Shown piece by piece: positions 1 through 5,971 of a stretch of 5,971 bases of DNA. Origin of the DNA: an uncultured Eubacterium sp. Lineage in GTDB: Bacteria > Bacillota > Clostridia > Peptostreptococcales > Anaerovoracaceae. How positions within the stretch are numbered: the first letter of the stretch is position 1; every line of letters begins with the position of its first letter. The DNA lies in contig CAJJPZ010000132.1 in assembly GCA_905193765.1 (NCBI GenBank), forward strand, positions 1-5,971. Direction: 5' to 3'. The notes under the pieces are model-generated. The model saw nothing but the letters and a program-made list of their open reading frames with translations. It was not told the DNA's origin and did not search any database. Position numbers and translations under genes: made by a program.

Positions 1-889
1 CAGCGATGATGTAAAACCGGAAGACTTCAGAAGACCGGGACACATGTTCCCTCTAATGGCCAAAAAGAACGGAGTCCTGGAAAGAAACGGTCACACAGAA
101 GCGACTGTGGATCTTATGCGTCTGGCAGGCCTGAAGGAATGTGGCCTCTGCTGTGAGATAATGCGTGAAGACGGCACCATGATGCGCACGCCTGAACTTT
201 TCCAGCTGGCTGAAAAATACGACCTGAAATTCATAACCATAAAAGAAATACAGGACTACCGCAAGAAGAACGAAAAACTTGTGGACTGTGAAGCAGTAAC
301 GAACCTCCCTACTAAATACGGCAGCTTCAAAGCCTATGGATATGTCAACAAACTCAACGGAGAACATCATGTAGCACTTGTCAAAGGCGATATCGGCGAC
401 GGCAGGGATGTCCTGTGCCGTGTGCATTCTGAATGCCTCACAGGCGACGCCTTCGGTTCCCTGCGCTGCGACTGCGGAGCACAGCTGGCATCAGCCATGA
501 CACAGGTGGAAAAAGAAGGCAGAGGCATAATACTCTACATGAGACAGGAAGGCAGAGGCATAGGTCTCATAAACAAGCTCAAAGCTTACAAGCTGCAGGA
601 CAGCGGTATGGATACCCTTGACGCTAATCTGGCACTTGGATTCCCGGGAGATATGAGAGAATACTTCATTGGAGCCCAGATCCTCAGAGACCTTGGAGCA
701 AAGACACTGAGACTTCTCACCAATAATCCTGACAAAGTATACCAGCTTTCGGATTTCGGTATGGAGATAGTGGAGCGTGTCCCTATCCAGATCGAAGCCA
801 ACGATGTCGACCGTTTCTACCTGGAAACGAAACAGAAGAAAATGGGTCATATACTCGACTACAAATCCGGTAAATCAAAAACAGAGTAA
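1..889 (+). CDS. ribBA: RibBA, bifunctional DHBP synthase / GTP cyclohydrolase II (5' truncated by window edge)
   Basis: This cytosolic enzyme makes both precursors of riboflavin: 3,4-dihydroxy-2-butanone 4-phosphate from ribulose 5-phosphate (RibB part) and the pyrimidine from GTP (RibA part). The reading frame is open from base 2, so the ATG at 44 is internal; it lies inside the conserved RibB motif RPGHMFPL. About 295 residues are visible of a protein usually near 400. The RibB end shows RNGHTEA (62-115 region) and EDGTMMR. The RibA domain begins near base 310 and carries VHSECLTGD and SLRCDCGAQL, whose three cysteines (codons at 434, 467 and 473) match the zinc ligands. GRGIILYMRQEGRGIGL and TNNPDK follow, as expected for GTP binding and catalysis. 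Both domains look intact where visible. It is followed by ribH 42 bases on, so the two are probably in one operon. The start and any regulatory leader are outside the window. Confidence 0.97.
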   Translation, partial: SDDVKPEDFRRPGHMFPLMAKKNGVLERNGHTEATVDLMRLAGLKECGLCCEIMREDGTMMRTPELFQLAEKYDLKFITIKEIQDYRKKNEKLVDCEAVTNLPTKYGSFKAYGYVNKLNGEHHVALVKGDIGDGRDVLCRVHSECLTGDAFGSLRCDCGAQLASAMTQVEKEGRGIILYMRQEGRGIGLINKLKAYKLQDSGMDTLDANLALGFPGDMREYFIGAQILRDLGAKTLRLLTNNPDKVYQLSDFGMEIVERVPIQIEANDVDRFYLETKQKKMGHILDYKSGKSKTE

Positions 890-917
890 ACCGTCACATA
901 AGAGATGAACATAAACC

Positions 918-924
918 AAAGGAG
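918..924 (+). promoter_or_regulatory. Ribosome binding site of ribH
   Basis: AAAGGAG ends 7 bases before the ATG at 932. This decides the start of ribH against the in-frame ATG at 905. Confidence 0.85.
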
Positions 925-931
925 AACAAAA

Positions 932-1396
932 ATGAAAACTTACGAAGGAAAATTAGTATCAGACAAGATCAGAGTAGGCATAATAGCTGCACGTTTCAAT
1001 GAATTCATCACATCAAAACTTCTTTCGGGTGCACTGGACACATTAAAGCGTCACAATGTCGAAGAAAATGATATAGACATTGCATGGGTACCGGGAGCTT
1101 TCGAGATTCCTCTCATCGCATCGAAGATGGCGTCAAGCGGCAGATACGATGCCGTGATATGCCTTGGAGCTGTAATAAGAGGCGCTACGTCACATTACGA
1201 CTATGTATGCAACGAAGTTTCAAAGGGTATCGCACAGGTATCGCTTTCCAGCGGCATCCCTGTGATGTTTGGCGTAGTTACTACAGAGAACATCGAGCAG
1301 GCCATCGAGCGTGCCGGGACAAAAGCAGGCAACAAAGGCTCCGACTGCGCTGAAGGCGCTATCGAGATGGTCAATCTTATCAGAGAAATGGCTTAG
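932..1396 (+). CDS. ribH: RibH, 6,7-dimethyl-8-ribityllumazine synthase
   Basis: It condenses the butanone phosphate made by RibB with 5-amino-6-ribitylaminouracil to give lumazine, the penultimate step of riboflavin synthesis. The 154 residues are the normal family length. Visible family marks are RFNEF (residues 21-25, aromatic F22 at the substrate pocket), WVPGAFEIP (52-60), GAVIRGATSHYDYV (79-92) with catalytic-type H88, PVMFGVVTT (110-118) and ERAGTKAGNKG (126-136) with R127. The ATG at 932 was chosen because AAAGGAG lies 7 bases upstream and the product starts MKTYEGKL, typical of the family. The in-frame ATG at 905 would add nine residues and has no comparable ribosome binding site. 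It follows ribBA on the same strand and is the last gene before a terminator, so it closes the operon. Family members assemble into 60-subunit icosahedral or pentameric particles; which form applies here cannot be told. Confidence 0.97.
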   Translation: MKTYEGKLVSDKIRVGIIAARFNEFITSKLLSGALDTLKRHNVEENDIDIAWVPGAFEIPLIASKMASSGRYDAVICLGAVIRGATSHYDYVCNEVSKGIAQVSLSSGIPVMFGVVTTENIEQAIERAGTKAGNKGSDCAEGAIEMVNLIREMA

Positions 1397-1443
1397 ACCT
1401 CTGCCTCCCAAACGGTCACACAGATATAAAATCACTCCATCAG

Positions 1444-1485
1444 AAAACCACTGTACGTCCATCATCATGAACACACAGTGGTTTT
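1444..1485. terminator. Bidirectional intrinsic terminator between convergent operons
   Basis: The arms AAAACCACTGT (1444-1454) and ACAGTGGTTTT (1475-1485) are perfect 11-bp complements around a 20-base loop. On the plus strand the stem runs into a T-tract (1482-1486), 48 bases after the ribH stop. On the minus strand the same stem ends in four T, 38 bases beyond the stop of the YkvI-like gene. One hairpin can therefore end both the riboflavin operon and the ATPase operon. The loop is long for an efficient terminator, and the T-tracts are short because they are also the outer stem pairs. Confidence 0.8.
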
Positions 1486-1522
1486 TGCATCTGGATATTT
1501 TGCAGATCTCCGGGTCACACTA

Positions 1523-2656
1523 TCATATCTCGCCGGGATCATTTATTTCCGGAACCGATTCTGCACAGACAGCCTTTTTTCTACGCTGCAGTACGACTTT
1601 GTGAAGGACACATAACATATATACAAGTCCCGTATATCCTATGAACGGATACAGTACGCTCATCAGACCGCTGAATGAGAAAAGGCTGAGGAAGAAGACA
1701 GCAGTCACCATGCATATGGCGAATATCCTGCTCTTCTTAACATCATCGTCTCCAGATCTGAATTTGCTGCATACGGTCCACATCATTGCCGAGCACGCCG
1801 AGAATATACCCAGTATCAGCATTATGGAAAACACGCCTCCAAGCACAGGAGACACCTTTCCTGCAAGATAGAGATTTGGCACATCCAGCGACACGATGCT
1901 GCCCGCATTGCACAGCATGGCAGTGACCAGAACTGTTATCGATACGATCATAGCCGCGACCCCGGCGGCAGTACCGAGTTTTATCTCGCGTTCAGATGTA
2001 CCGGTGCTGCCCAGCGCCGTATAGTAACTGCTGCCTCCCAGGAACGTCAGCGATATGTACAGAACTCCGCTTATATACCATGTGGGAGAATTTTTCGCCG
2101 ACGCCAGTGTTTCGCTGTATGCAGGGACGTCAGATAATCTTCCTGCATCCATACAGATGACAGCGATCCCTACAGTAAGGCTGAATATCACTATCAGCGG
2201 CGTTATCATCGATACCACCCTGATAAAACGCTGGAACCCTATCAGATATGCCAGCAGTACAAGGATGGACATAAGTGCCGCTCCGACGTAATGGTTCATA
2301 CCGTAATACTCGTGGAGTGTCGCACCTGCTCCGGATATAAGGACCGCCATAGTAGGTATAAGCATCAGCGGTATCAGCCATGAGTAAAATGTCCCCAGTC
2401 TTCTGCCGCAGAAATACTGAAGCTGATCGAAATCACGCTCTTCCCGGTTCCTGTATCCGGTCATTACCAGTATACCTCCGATGACGGAAAATCCAACAAG
2501 ATTCACAGCTATAGCTGCATAACCCCAGAAACCATACCCTGAAAAAAACTGCAGCAGCTCCTGACCTGTGGCGAATCCTGATCCCATCAGCCATCCCAGG
2601 AATCCACCTGCAAAGCTGATCACCGCACGCTTATTTATTTTTTCGCTATTCTCCAT
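1523..2656 (-). CDS. YkvI-family polytopic membrane protein (putative LeuT-fold transporter)
   Basis: This is a 377-residue inner-membrane protein with about ten hydrophobic segments, near residues 12-29, 44-66, 92-112, 123-140, 147-170, 194-212, 226-249, 266-296, 308-327 and 329-351. The N-terminal GSGFATGQELLQFF (25-38), with a glycine-rich break in the first helix, is the motif I associate with the uncharacterised YkvI family (COG3949), related to amino-acid/cation symporters with a LeuT-like fold. A second glycine-rich break, FLGGSSYYTALG (205-216), is in the middle of the protein. Substrate and direction of transport are unknown. The ATG overlaps the flavodoxin gene by 11 bases in another frame. 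The nearest purine-rich site (AAAGGG) is about 15 bases upstream, too far to be a good ribosome binding site, so translation is probably coupled to the flavodoxin. The C-terminal 25 residues are polar and cytoplasmic in character. Family assignment is from memory of motifs; any transport role is inference. Confidence 0.85.
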   Translation of the reverse strand: MENSEKINKRAVISFAGGFLGWLMGSGFATGQELLQFFSGYGFWGYAAIAVNLVGFSVIGGILVMTGYRNREERDFDQLQYFCGRRLGTFYSWLIPLMLIPTMAVLISGAGATLHEYYGMNHYVGAALMSILVLLAYLIGFQRFIRVVSMITPLIVIFSLTVGIAVICMDAGRLSDVPAYSETLASAKNSPTWYISGVLYISLTFLGGSSYYTALGSTGTSEREIKLGTAAGVAAMIVSITVLVTAMLCNAGSIVSLDVPNLYLAGKVSPVLGGVFSIMLILGIFSACSAMMWTVCSKFRSGDDDVKKSRIFAICMVTAVFFLSLFSFSGLMSVLYPFIGYTGLVYMLCVLHKVVLQRRKKAVCAESVPEINDPGEI

Positions 2657-3182
2657 CTGCCAGTGATTTTACCCTTTCCACAAGAGGAGCTATATATGAT
2701 CTGTCTGTTCCGTCGCAGCTGTTCTCCAGTTTATGCAGCATATCAGCCTCCCCTTCGCTGAGTTCTTTTTTCTTGCCCAGGGTCTTTCTCAGAGACTTCA
2801 TGAGTCTCTTATTGATGAATCCCATCCTGTCATAATCCAGCCCGCCTTCGAAATAGAAAAACGGGATCCTTTCCTCTTCATCCTCATTCAGATTGGTTTC
2901 TTTCATCTTTTCCACGATATCCGCTTCTCCCATCGGCGTAAGTCCGACGGCGAAAATGATGATCTTTTTCTCACCGAGTCCCTTAAGCTGTCTCAGTTTC
3001 AGTATATCCTTGATATTGCCTGCCATGAGCCATCCGCCGTATATGACGCAGTCATAATCCGAAAGCTCGCTGCTTTTGACGTCCTTTATCGGTTTACAGG
3101 TGCATTGCAGATCTTCTGCGATCCAGCGGGCATATCTTTCTGTAAATCCTGTTTTGCTTGAATATATCACTATACTTTTCAT
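2646..3182 (-). CDS. Flavodoxin-domain protein (Flavodoxin_5 / HemG-like)
   Basis: This 178-residue cytosolic protein is predicted to bind FMN and carry electrons or act as a quinone- or substrate-linked reductase. The N-terminus MKSIVIYSSKTGFTERYA is a beta strand followed by the FMN-phosphate loop S-x-T-G-x-T (residues 9-14). The other two cofactor loops fit YGGWLMAGNI (48-57) and AVGLTPMG (78-85). FFYFEGGLDYDRM (108-120) resembles the Flavodoxin_5 family, which includes the protoporphyrinogen oxidase HemG; no haem genes are nearby, so that activity should not be assumed. The frame is open back to a GTG at 3203 that overlaps the ATPase stop as GTGA, and there is another ATG at 3188. The ATG at 3182 is preferred because the product then begins like other flavodoxins and AGGAGG lies 10 bases upstream; 3188 (4-base spacing) remains possible. 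The gene follows the ATPase by 17 bases and overlaps the next gene, so it sits in mid-operon. Confidence 0.88.
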   Translation of the reverse strand: MKSIVIYSSKTGFTERYARWIAEDLQCTCKPIKDVKSSELSDYDCVIYGGWLMAGNIKDILKLRQLKGLGEKKIIIFAVGLTPMGEADIVEKMKETNLNEDEEERIPFFYFEGGLDYDRMGFINKRLMKSLRKTLGKKKELSEGEADMLHKLENSCDGTDRSYIAPLVERVKSLADGE

Positions 3183-3191
3183 ATCCATCTG

Positions 3192-3198
3192 CCCTCCT
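3192..3198 (-). promoter_or_regulatory. Ribosome binding site of the flavodoxin gene
   Basis: On the minus strand AGGAGGG lies immediately downstream of the ATPase stop codon. It excludes the GTG at 3203 as the main start. It serves either the ATG at 3188 (4 bases from AGGAGG G-end) or the one at 3182 (10 bases). Confidence 0.8.
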
Positions 3199-3199
3199 G

Positions 3200-5860
3200 T
3201 CACTTTTGTTTTTTCATCTTATTATATATCAGTTTCATCAGCTGCACCACCGGTATATTCAAAAATGCCAGTAAATATACTGTAAGAAGCTGATACATAT
3301 CCAGGGTCTGTACTTTGAATATATGATCCACCTGAGGCACTGCCACAGCAAAGGTTATCAGCGCCATCCCCAGTATGAATGCACCCATCAGCCATTTATT
3401 GTTCCATATTTTCTTTGTGAAGACCACAGGTCTGTCGGATTTGCAGTTGAATCCATGGAAAAGCCTGCCGGCACAAAGTGTGGCAAAAGCCATGGTACTT
3501 CCCAGCAGAGCACTGCCTCCTGTTTCTGCTGCTGTGAACCATCCGTTGAGACCCATAAGAAAAGCTATCGTAGTCATCACACATATGGACAGTCCTCCTC
3601 CACCTATGCGGATCAGAAAATCTCCTGTAAGTATGGACTCATCAGCAGGTCTCGGTTTTTCGTTCATTACATCTCTGCTGTGCGGCTCCAGTCCCAGTGC
3701 TATTGCCGGAAGGCTGTCTGTGAGCAGGTTTATGAAGAGCAGATGTACAGGTGCGAAAGGTACCGGAAGCGTCAGCAGCGATGCATAGACTACCACCAGT
3801 ATAGCTCCGAAGTTTCCAGACAGCAGGAACTGGATGGAGTTCTTTATGTTCCTGTAAATGTTCCTGCCGTTCTCCACTGCCTTGACTATCGTAGCGAAGT
3901 TATCATCTGTCAGCACCATGGCAGCAGCATCCTTGGATACTTCGCTGCCTGTGATACCCATGGCTACGCCTATATCCGCCTGTTTCAGGGCCGGTGCATC
4001 GTTTACGCCGTCCCCTGTCATGGCAACGATGTTGCCACGTTCCTGCCAGGCTCGTACTATCCTTATCTTGTGTTCTGGCGACACTCTGGCATATACGGAT
4101 ATATCCTCAACGTGTTCCTGCAGCTCTTCATCGCTCATGTTCTCTATATCAGCTCCTTCGCAGGCTTCAGATCCATCTTTCAGTATGCCTATCTTCCTTG
4201 CTATTGCTGCAGCTGTTATCTTATGATCTCCTGTGATCATAACCGGTTTTATCCCGGCTTCTATACATTCTGCCACAGCGTCGGCAGATTCCTTTCTCGG
4301 AGGATCCATCATTGATATCAGACCAAGGAACGTCATATCATCCTCATCGTCCAGGGACACATTTTCCACTGAGGCCACATCTCTGTATGCAAAAGCAAGG
4401 ACTCTCAGGCCGTTTTCCGAGAAATCTCTGTTGCACTGCTCTATGGCACTGATATCGTCCTGTGTTATCTCACGGACGCCGTCGGCTGTCCTTATGGAGC
4501 TGACTCTGTCAAGGAGGACGTCAACAGCGCCTTTTGTTATCATGCGGATACAGCTGCCACCTCCGGCACTGCCCTGTTCATAACTATTGAAGGTGGACAT
4601 CAGCTTCCTGTCGCTGTCGAAAGGTATCTCGCTGACACGTGGCATGATGCGTCGCACATCCTCATAGGAAACGCCGATCTTTGCCCCCAGATTTATCAGC
4701 GCAGTTTCCGTAGGATCTCCCATCTCTTTGCCGTCGGCTATCGTGGAATCGTTACACAGCATACTGTCCCTGAGAAGCTCCATGGCGGCGTTATCTTCCT
4801 CTGATATATCGCCTGCGCTTATCTTCCTGCCGCATACATAGTAGTCTTCCACAGTCATCCTGTTCTGGGTCAGCGTCCCGGTCTTGTCTGAACATATCAC
4901 CGACACGCTGCCCAGGCCTTCCACAGCCTGAAGTTTACGCATTATGGCATGTTCTGCCGCCATTTTCTGTGTACCGAAGGAAAGCACGATGGTAACTATC
5001 GAGCTGAGAGCCTCAGGTATCGCAGCCACTGCCAGCGCTACTGCGAACATGAAAGCGTCTCCCGGCTGTTCGCCTCTTAGCAGGCTCATACCGAAGAGTA
5101 TGCCGCATATCACCAGTATCAGTATCGAAAGCTTTTTCCCGAAATTGTCGAGATTTTTCTGCAGCGGCGTCTTCTTTTCAGACGTGGAGCTGAGGAGCGA
5201 TGCTATCTTCCCCACTTCAGTGTCCATACCGATGGATGTAACTATAAAACCTCCTCTGCCGTAGGTCACGAAGCTTCCCGAATAAACCATATCCAGTCTG
5301 TCTCCCAGAGGCACCTCGCCGTCTATGGCTGCTATGTCCTTGTCTACTCCCAGACTTTCACCGGTCAGAGCACTCTCGTCTATCTTCATGCCGGCATTCT
5401 CTGTGATCCTGCCGTCGGCCGGCACGAAATCCCCGGCCTCAAGTCTCACCATATCTCCGACTGTTATCTGGCTTGCCGGTATACTGATATATCTGCCGCC
5501 TCGCAGCACCTTGGCCTCGGGAGCCGACATCTTCCTTAGACTTTCAAGGGACTGATCCGCTTTGACAGTCTGAACAGTTCCCAGTACAGCATTTATCGTT
5601 ATGACTATGAGTATTACAAGAGAACTTTCGATATCTCCCAGCACCCCTGATACCACTGCTGCTATGATCAGTATTATCACGAGAAAATCCTTGAACTGCT
5701 CAAGAAAAACGAGAAATAATGATTTCTTTTTTCCCTCTGCTATCTCGTTGGGGCCGTATTTCTCCTGACTCTGCGCCACCTGTTCTTCTGTGAGCGGTTC
5801 CGTGCTCCCGTTGACCGATATCTTCACCTCATCAGGCGACATCTGATAAAAAGCTTTCAT
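3200..5860 (-). CDS. P2-type Ca2+-transporting ATPase
   Basis: This 886-residue membrane pump is predicted to expel Ca2+ from the cytosol at the cost of ATP. Domains in order are an N-terminal cation-ATPase segment (about 1-48), M1-M2 (49-96), an actuator with TGES (166-169), M3-M4 (243-297) with the ion-site motif AIPEALSS (E283), a phosphorylation site SDKTGTLT (D325), a nucleotide domain with KGA (443-445), then DPPR (519-522), TGDH (543-546) and TGDGVNDAP (615-623), and M5-M10 (677-876). Every catalytic motif is intact and the length is normal. In M6, NLLTD (N711, T714, D715) matches the SERCA calcium ligands, but M5 has A686 where SERCA has E771, and M8 has R799 near the place of E908. 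This suggests one Ca2+ per cycle. The ATG at 5860 has AGGAGG 7 bases upstream. It is the first gene of a three-gene unit. Another divalent ion such as Mn2+ cannot be excluded. Confidence 0.94.
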   Translation of the reverse strand: MKAFYQMSPDEVKISVNGSTEPLTEEQVAQSQEKYGPNEIAEGKKKSLFLVFLEQFKDFLVIILIIAAVVSGVLGDIESSLVILIVITINAVLGTVQTVKADQSLESLRKMSAPEAKVLRGGRYISIPASQITVGDMVRLEAGDFVPADGRITENAGMKIDESALTGESLGVDKDIAAIDGEVPLGDRLDMVYSGSFVTYGRGGFIVTSIGMDTEVGKIASLLSSTSEKKTPLQKNLDNFGKKLSILILVICGILFGMSLLRGEQPGDAFMFAVALAVAAIPEALSSIVTIVLSFGTQKMAAEHAIMRKLQAVEGLGSVSVICSDKTGTLTQNRMTVEDYYVCGRKISAGDISEEDNAAMELLRDSMLCNDSTIADGKEMGDPTETALINLGAKIGVSYEDVRRIMPRVSEIPFDSDRKLMSTFNSYEQGSAGGGSCIRMITKGAVDVLLDRVSSIRTADGVREITQDDISAIEQCNRDFSENGLRVLAFAYRDVASVENVSLDDEDDMTFLGLISMMDPPRKESADAVAECIEAGIKPVMITGDHKITAAAIARKIGILKDGSEACEGADIENMSDEELQEHVEDISVYARVSPEHKIRIVRAWQERGNIVAMTGDGVNDAPALKQADIGVAMGITGSEVSKDAAAMVLTDDNFATIVKAVENGRNIYRNIKNSIQFLLSGNFGAILVVVYASLLTLPVPFAPVHLLFINLLTDSLPAIALGLEPHSRDVMNEKPRPADESILTGDFLIRIGGGGLSICVMTTIAFLMGLNGWFTAAETGGSALLGSTMAFATLCAGRLFHGFNCKSDRPVVFTKKIWNNKWLMGAFILGMALITFAVAVPQVDHIFKVQTLDMYQLLTVYLLAFLNIPVVQLMKLIYNKMKKQK

Positions 5861-5866
5861 CCTTTA

Positions 5867-5873
5867 CCCTCCT
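5867..5873 (-). promoter_or_regulatory. Ribosome binding site of the P-type ATPase gene
   Basis: The minus strand reads AGGAGGG with 7 bases between AGGAGG and the ATG at 5860. This near-ideal arrangement fixes the start. Confidence 0.88.
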
Positions 5874-5880
5874 AGTTGTT

Positions 5881-5886
5881 ATTATA
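5881..5886 (-). promoter_or_regulatory. Candidate -10 box (TATAAT) for the ATPase operon
   Basis: A perfect TATAAT is read on the minus strand 20 bases before the start codon. No good TTGACA-like -35 is found at 15-19 bases; those positions fall in the inverted repeat and read as A-rich sequence. Transcription from this box would begin close to base 5874, leaving a leader of about 14 bases with the ribosome binding site at its very end. The box may be real but activator-dependent, or a chance match in AT-rich DNA. Confidence 0.35.
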
Positions 5887-5901
5887 TCCGCATAAACAAA
5901 A

Positions 5902-5940
5902 AGACTTTTATTGTACATAAAAAACATACAATAAAAGTCT
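5902..5940 (-). terminator. Perfect 14-bp inverted repeat; probable terminator of an upstream minus-strand gene, possible operator
   Basis: The arms AGACTTTTATTGTA (5902-5915) and TACAATAAAAGTCT (5927-5940) are exact reverse complements around an 11-base loop. On the minus strand the stem is followed by TTTTGTTT, the form of an intrinsic terminator, while on the plus strand no T-tract follows. The stem has only three G-C pairs, so it is weak for a terminator. It ends 41 bases before the ATPase start codon and covers the place where a -35 element would be, so it could also be a repressor or activator site. Confidence 0.6.
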
Positions 5941-5950
5941 CGCAATTTCA

Positions 5951-5971
5951 TTACGCACCGGATGGACAATG
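5951..5971 (-). CDS. Possible C-terminal end of a further minus-strand gene
   Basis: In one minus-strand frame the last bases read H-C-P-S-G-A and then tandem stops TAA-TGA (5953-5948). They lie eight to ten bases before the terminator-like hairpin. The place and double stop suit the end of a gene entering from the right. Only six codons are visible, so this is a guess from context and no product can be named. Confidence 0.25.
   Translation of the reverse strand, partial: HCPSGA

Noticed and set aside
44..46. ATG at 44 as the true start of the first gene
   Set aside because: The frame is open to the window edge and the codons before it encode the conserved RibB sequence DFRRPGH, so this Met is internal.
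491..850. Minus-strand frames opposite ribBA (491-850 and 53-427)
   Set aside because: These are shadows of a strongly conserved gene on the other strand, with no motif or translation signal of their own.
905..931. Upstream in-frame ATG for ribH at 905
   Set aside because: There is no ribosome binding site at a suitable distance. AAAGGAG lies downstream of it and points to the ATG at 932, which gives the standard N-terminus.
1..931. FMN riboswitch or operon promoter for the rib genes
   Set aside because: Searched for by eye in the visible rib region and the 42-base gap before ribH. Nothing resembling the RFN element or a promoter is present; it would lie upstream of the window.
2055..2291. 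Short plus-strand frames opposite the YkvI-like gene (also 1641-1871)
   Set aside because: There is no ribosome binding site or recognisable domain, and the opposite strand is a continuous membrane protein.
3323..4315. A 330-codon open frame on the plus strand opposite the ATPase gene
   Set aside because: Its product is rich in Cys, Tyr, His and Ser without any domain or hydrophobic pattern, and no good ribosome binding site precedes it. The opposite strand encodes every P-type ATPase motif in order, so this is an antisense shadow.
1..5971. CRISPR arrays, insertion sequences, tRNA genes or integration scars
   Set aside because: No regularly spaced direct repeats, transposase motifs, terminal inverted repeats around a gene, or tRNA-like sequence were seen.

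Overview
The window looks like chromosomal DNA from a Gram-positive anaerobe of the Clostridia type. This is inferred from strong AGGAGG ribosome binding sites, frequent ATA (Ile) and AGA (Arg) codons, the ribBA-ribH gene order usual in Firmicutes, and the style of the P-type ATPase, flavodoxin and YkvI-like protein. Genus and species cannot be read from the sequence.

The left part (1-1396, plus strand) is the 3' end of a riboflavin biosynthesis operon. It holds a 5'-truncated ribBA (DHBP synthase / GTP cyclohydrolase II) followed 42 bases later by ribH (lumazine synthase). Together these supply the two precursors of lumazine and join them. Any ribD, ribE or FMN riboswitch would lie left of the window.

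Bases 1397-1522 are a short convergent spacer. Its hairpin at 1444-1485 has A-rich and T-rich flanks and can end transcription arriving from both sides.

The right part (5860 down to 1523, minus strand) is a compact three-gene unit. It starts with an 886-residue P2-type Ca2+-ATPase. Next comes a HemG/Flavodoxin_5-like flavodoxin, starting 17 bases after the ATPase stop. Last is a YkvI-family polytopic membrane protein, overlapping the flavodoxin gene by 11 bases. The spacing implies co-transcription and coupled translation. The functional link between a calcium pump, an FMN protein and a LeuT-fold-like carrier is not obvious and is the most interesting open question here.

The right edge (5861-5971) holds the ATPase ribosome binding site, a consensus TATAAT and a perfect 14-bp inverted repeat with a T-tract on the minus strand. 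It also holds the possible last codons of another minus-strand gene. No mobile element, CRISPR array, tRNA or rRNA was seen. Most of the window is ordinary housekeeping sequence, with no clear sign of a wholly new system.
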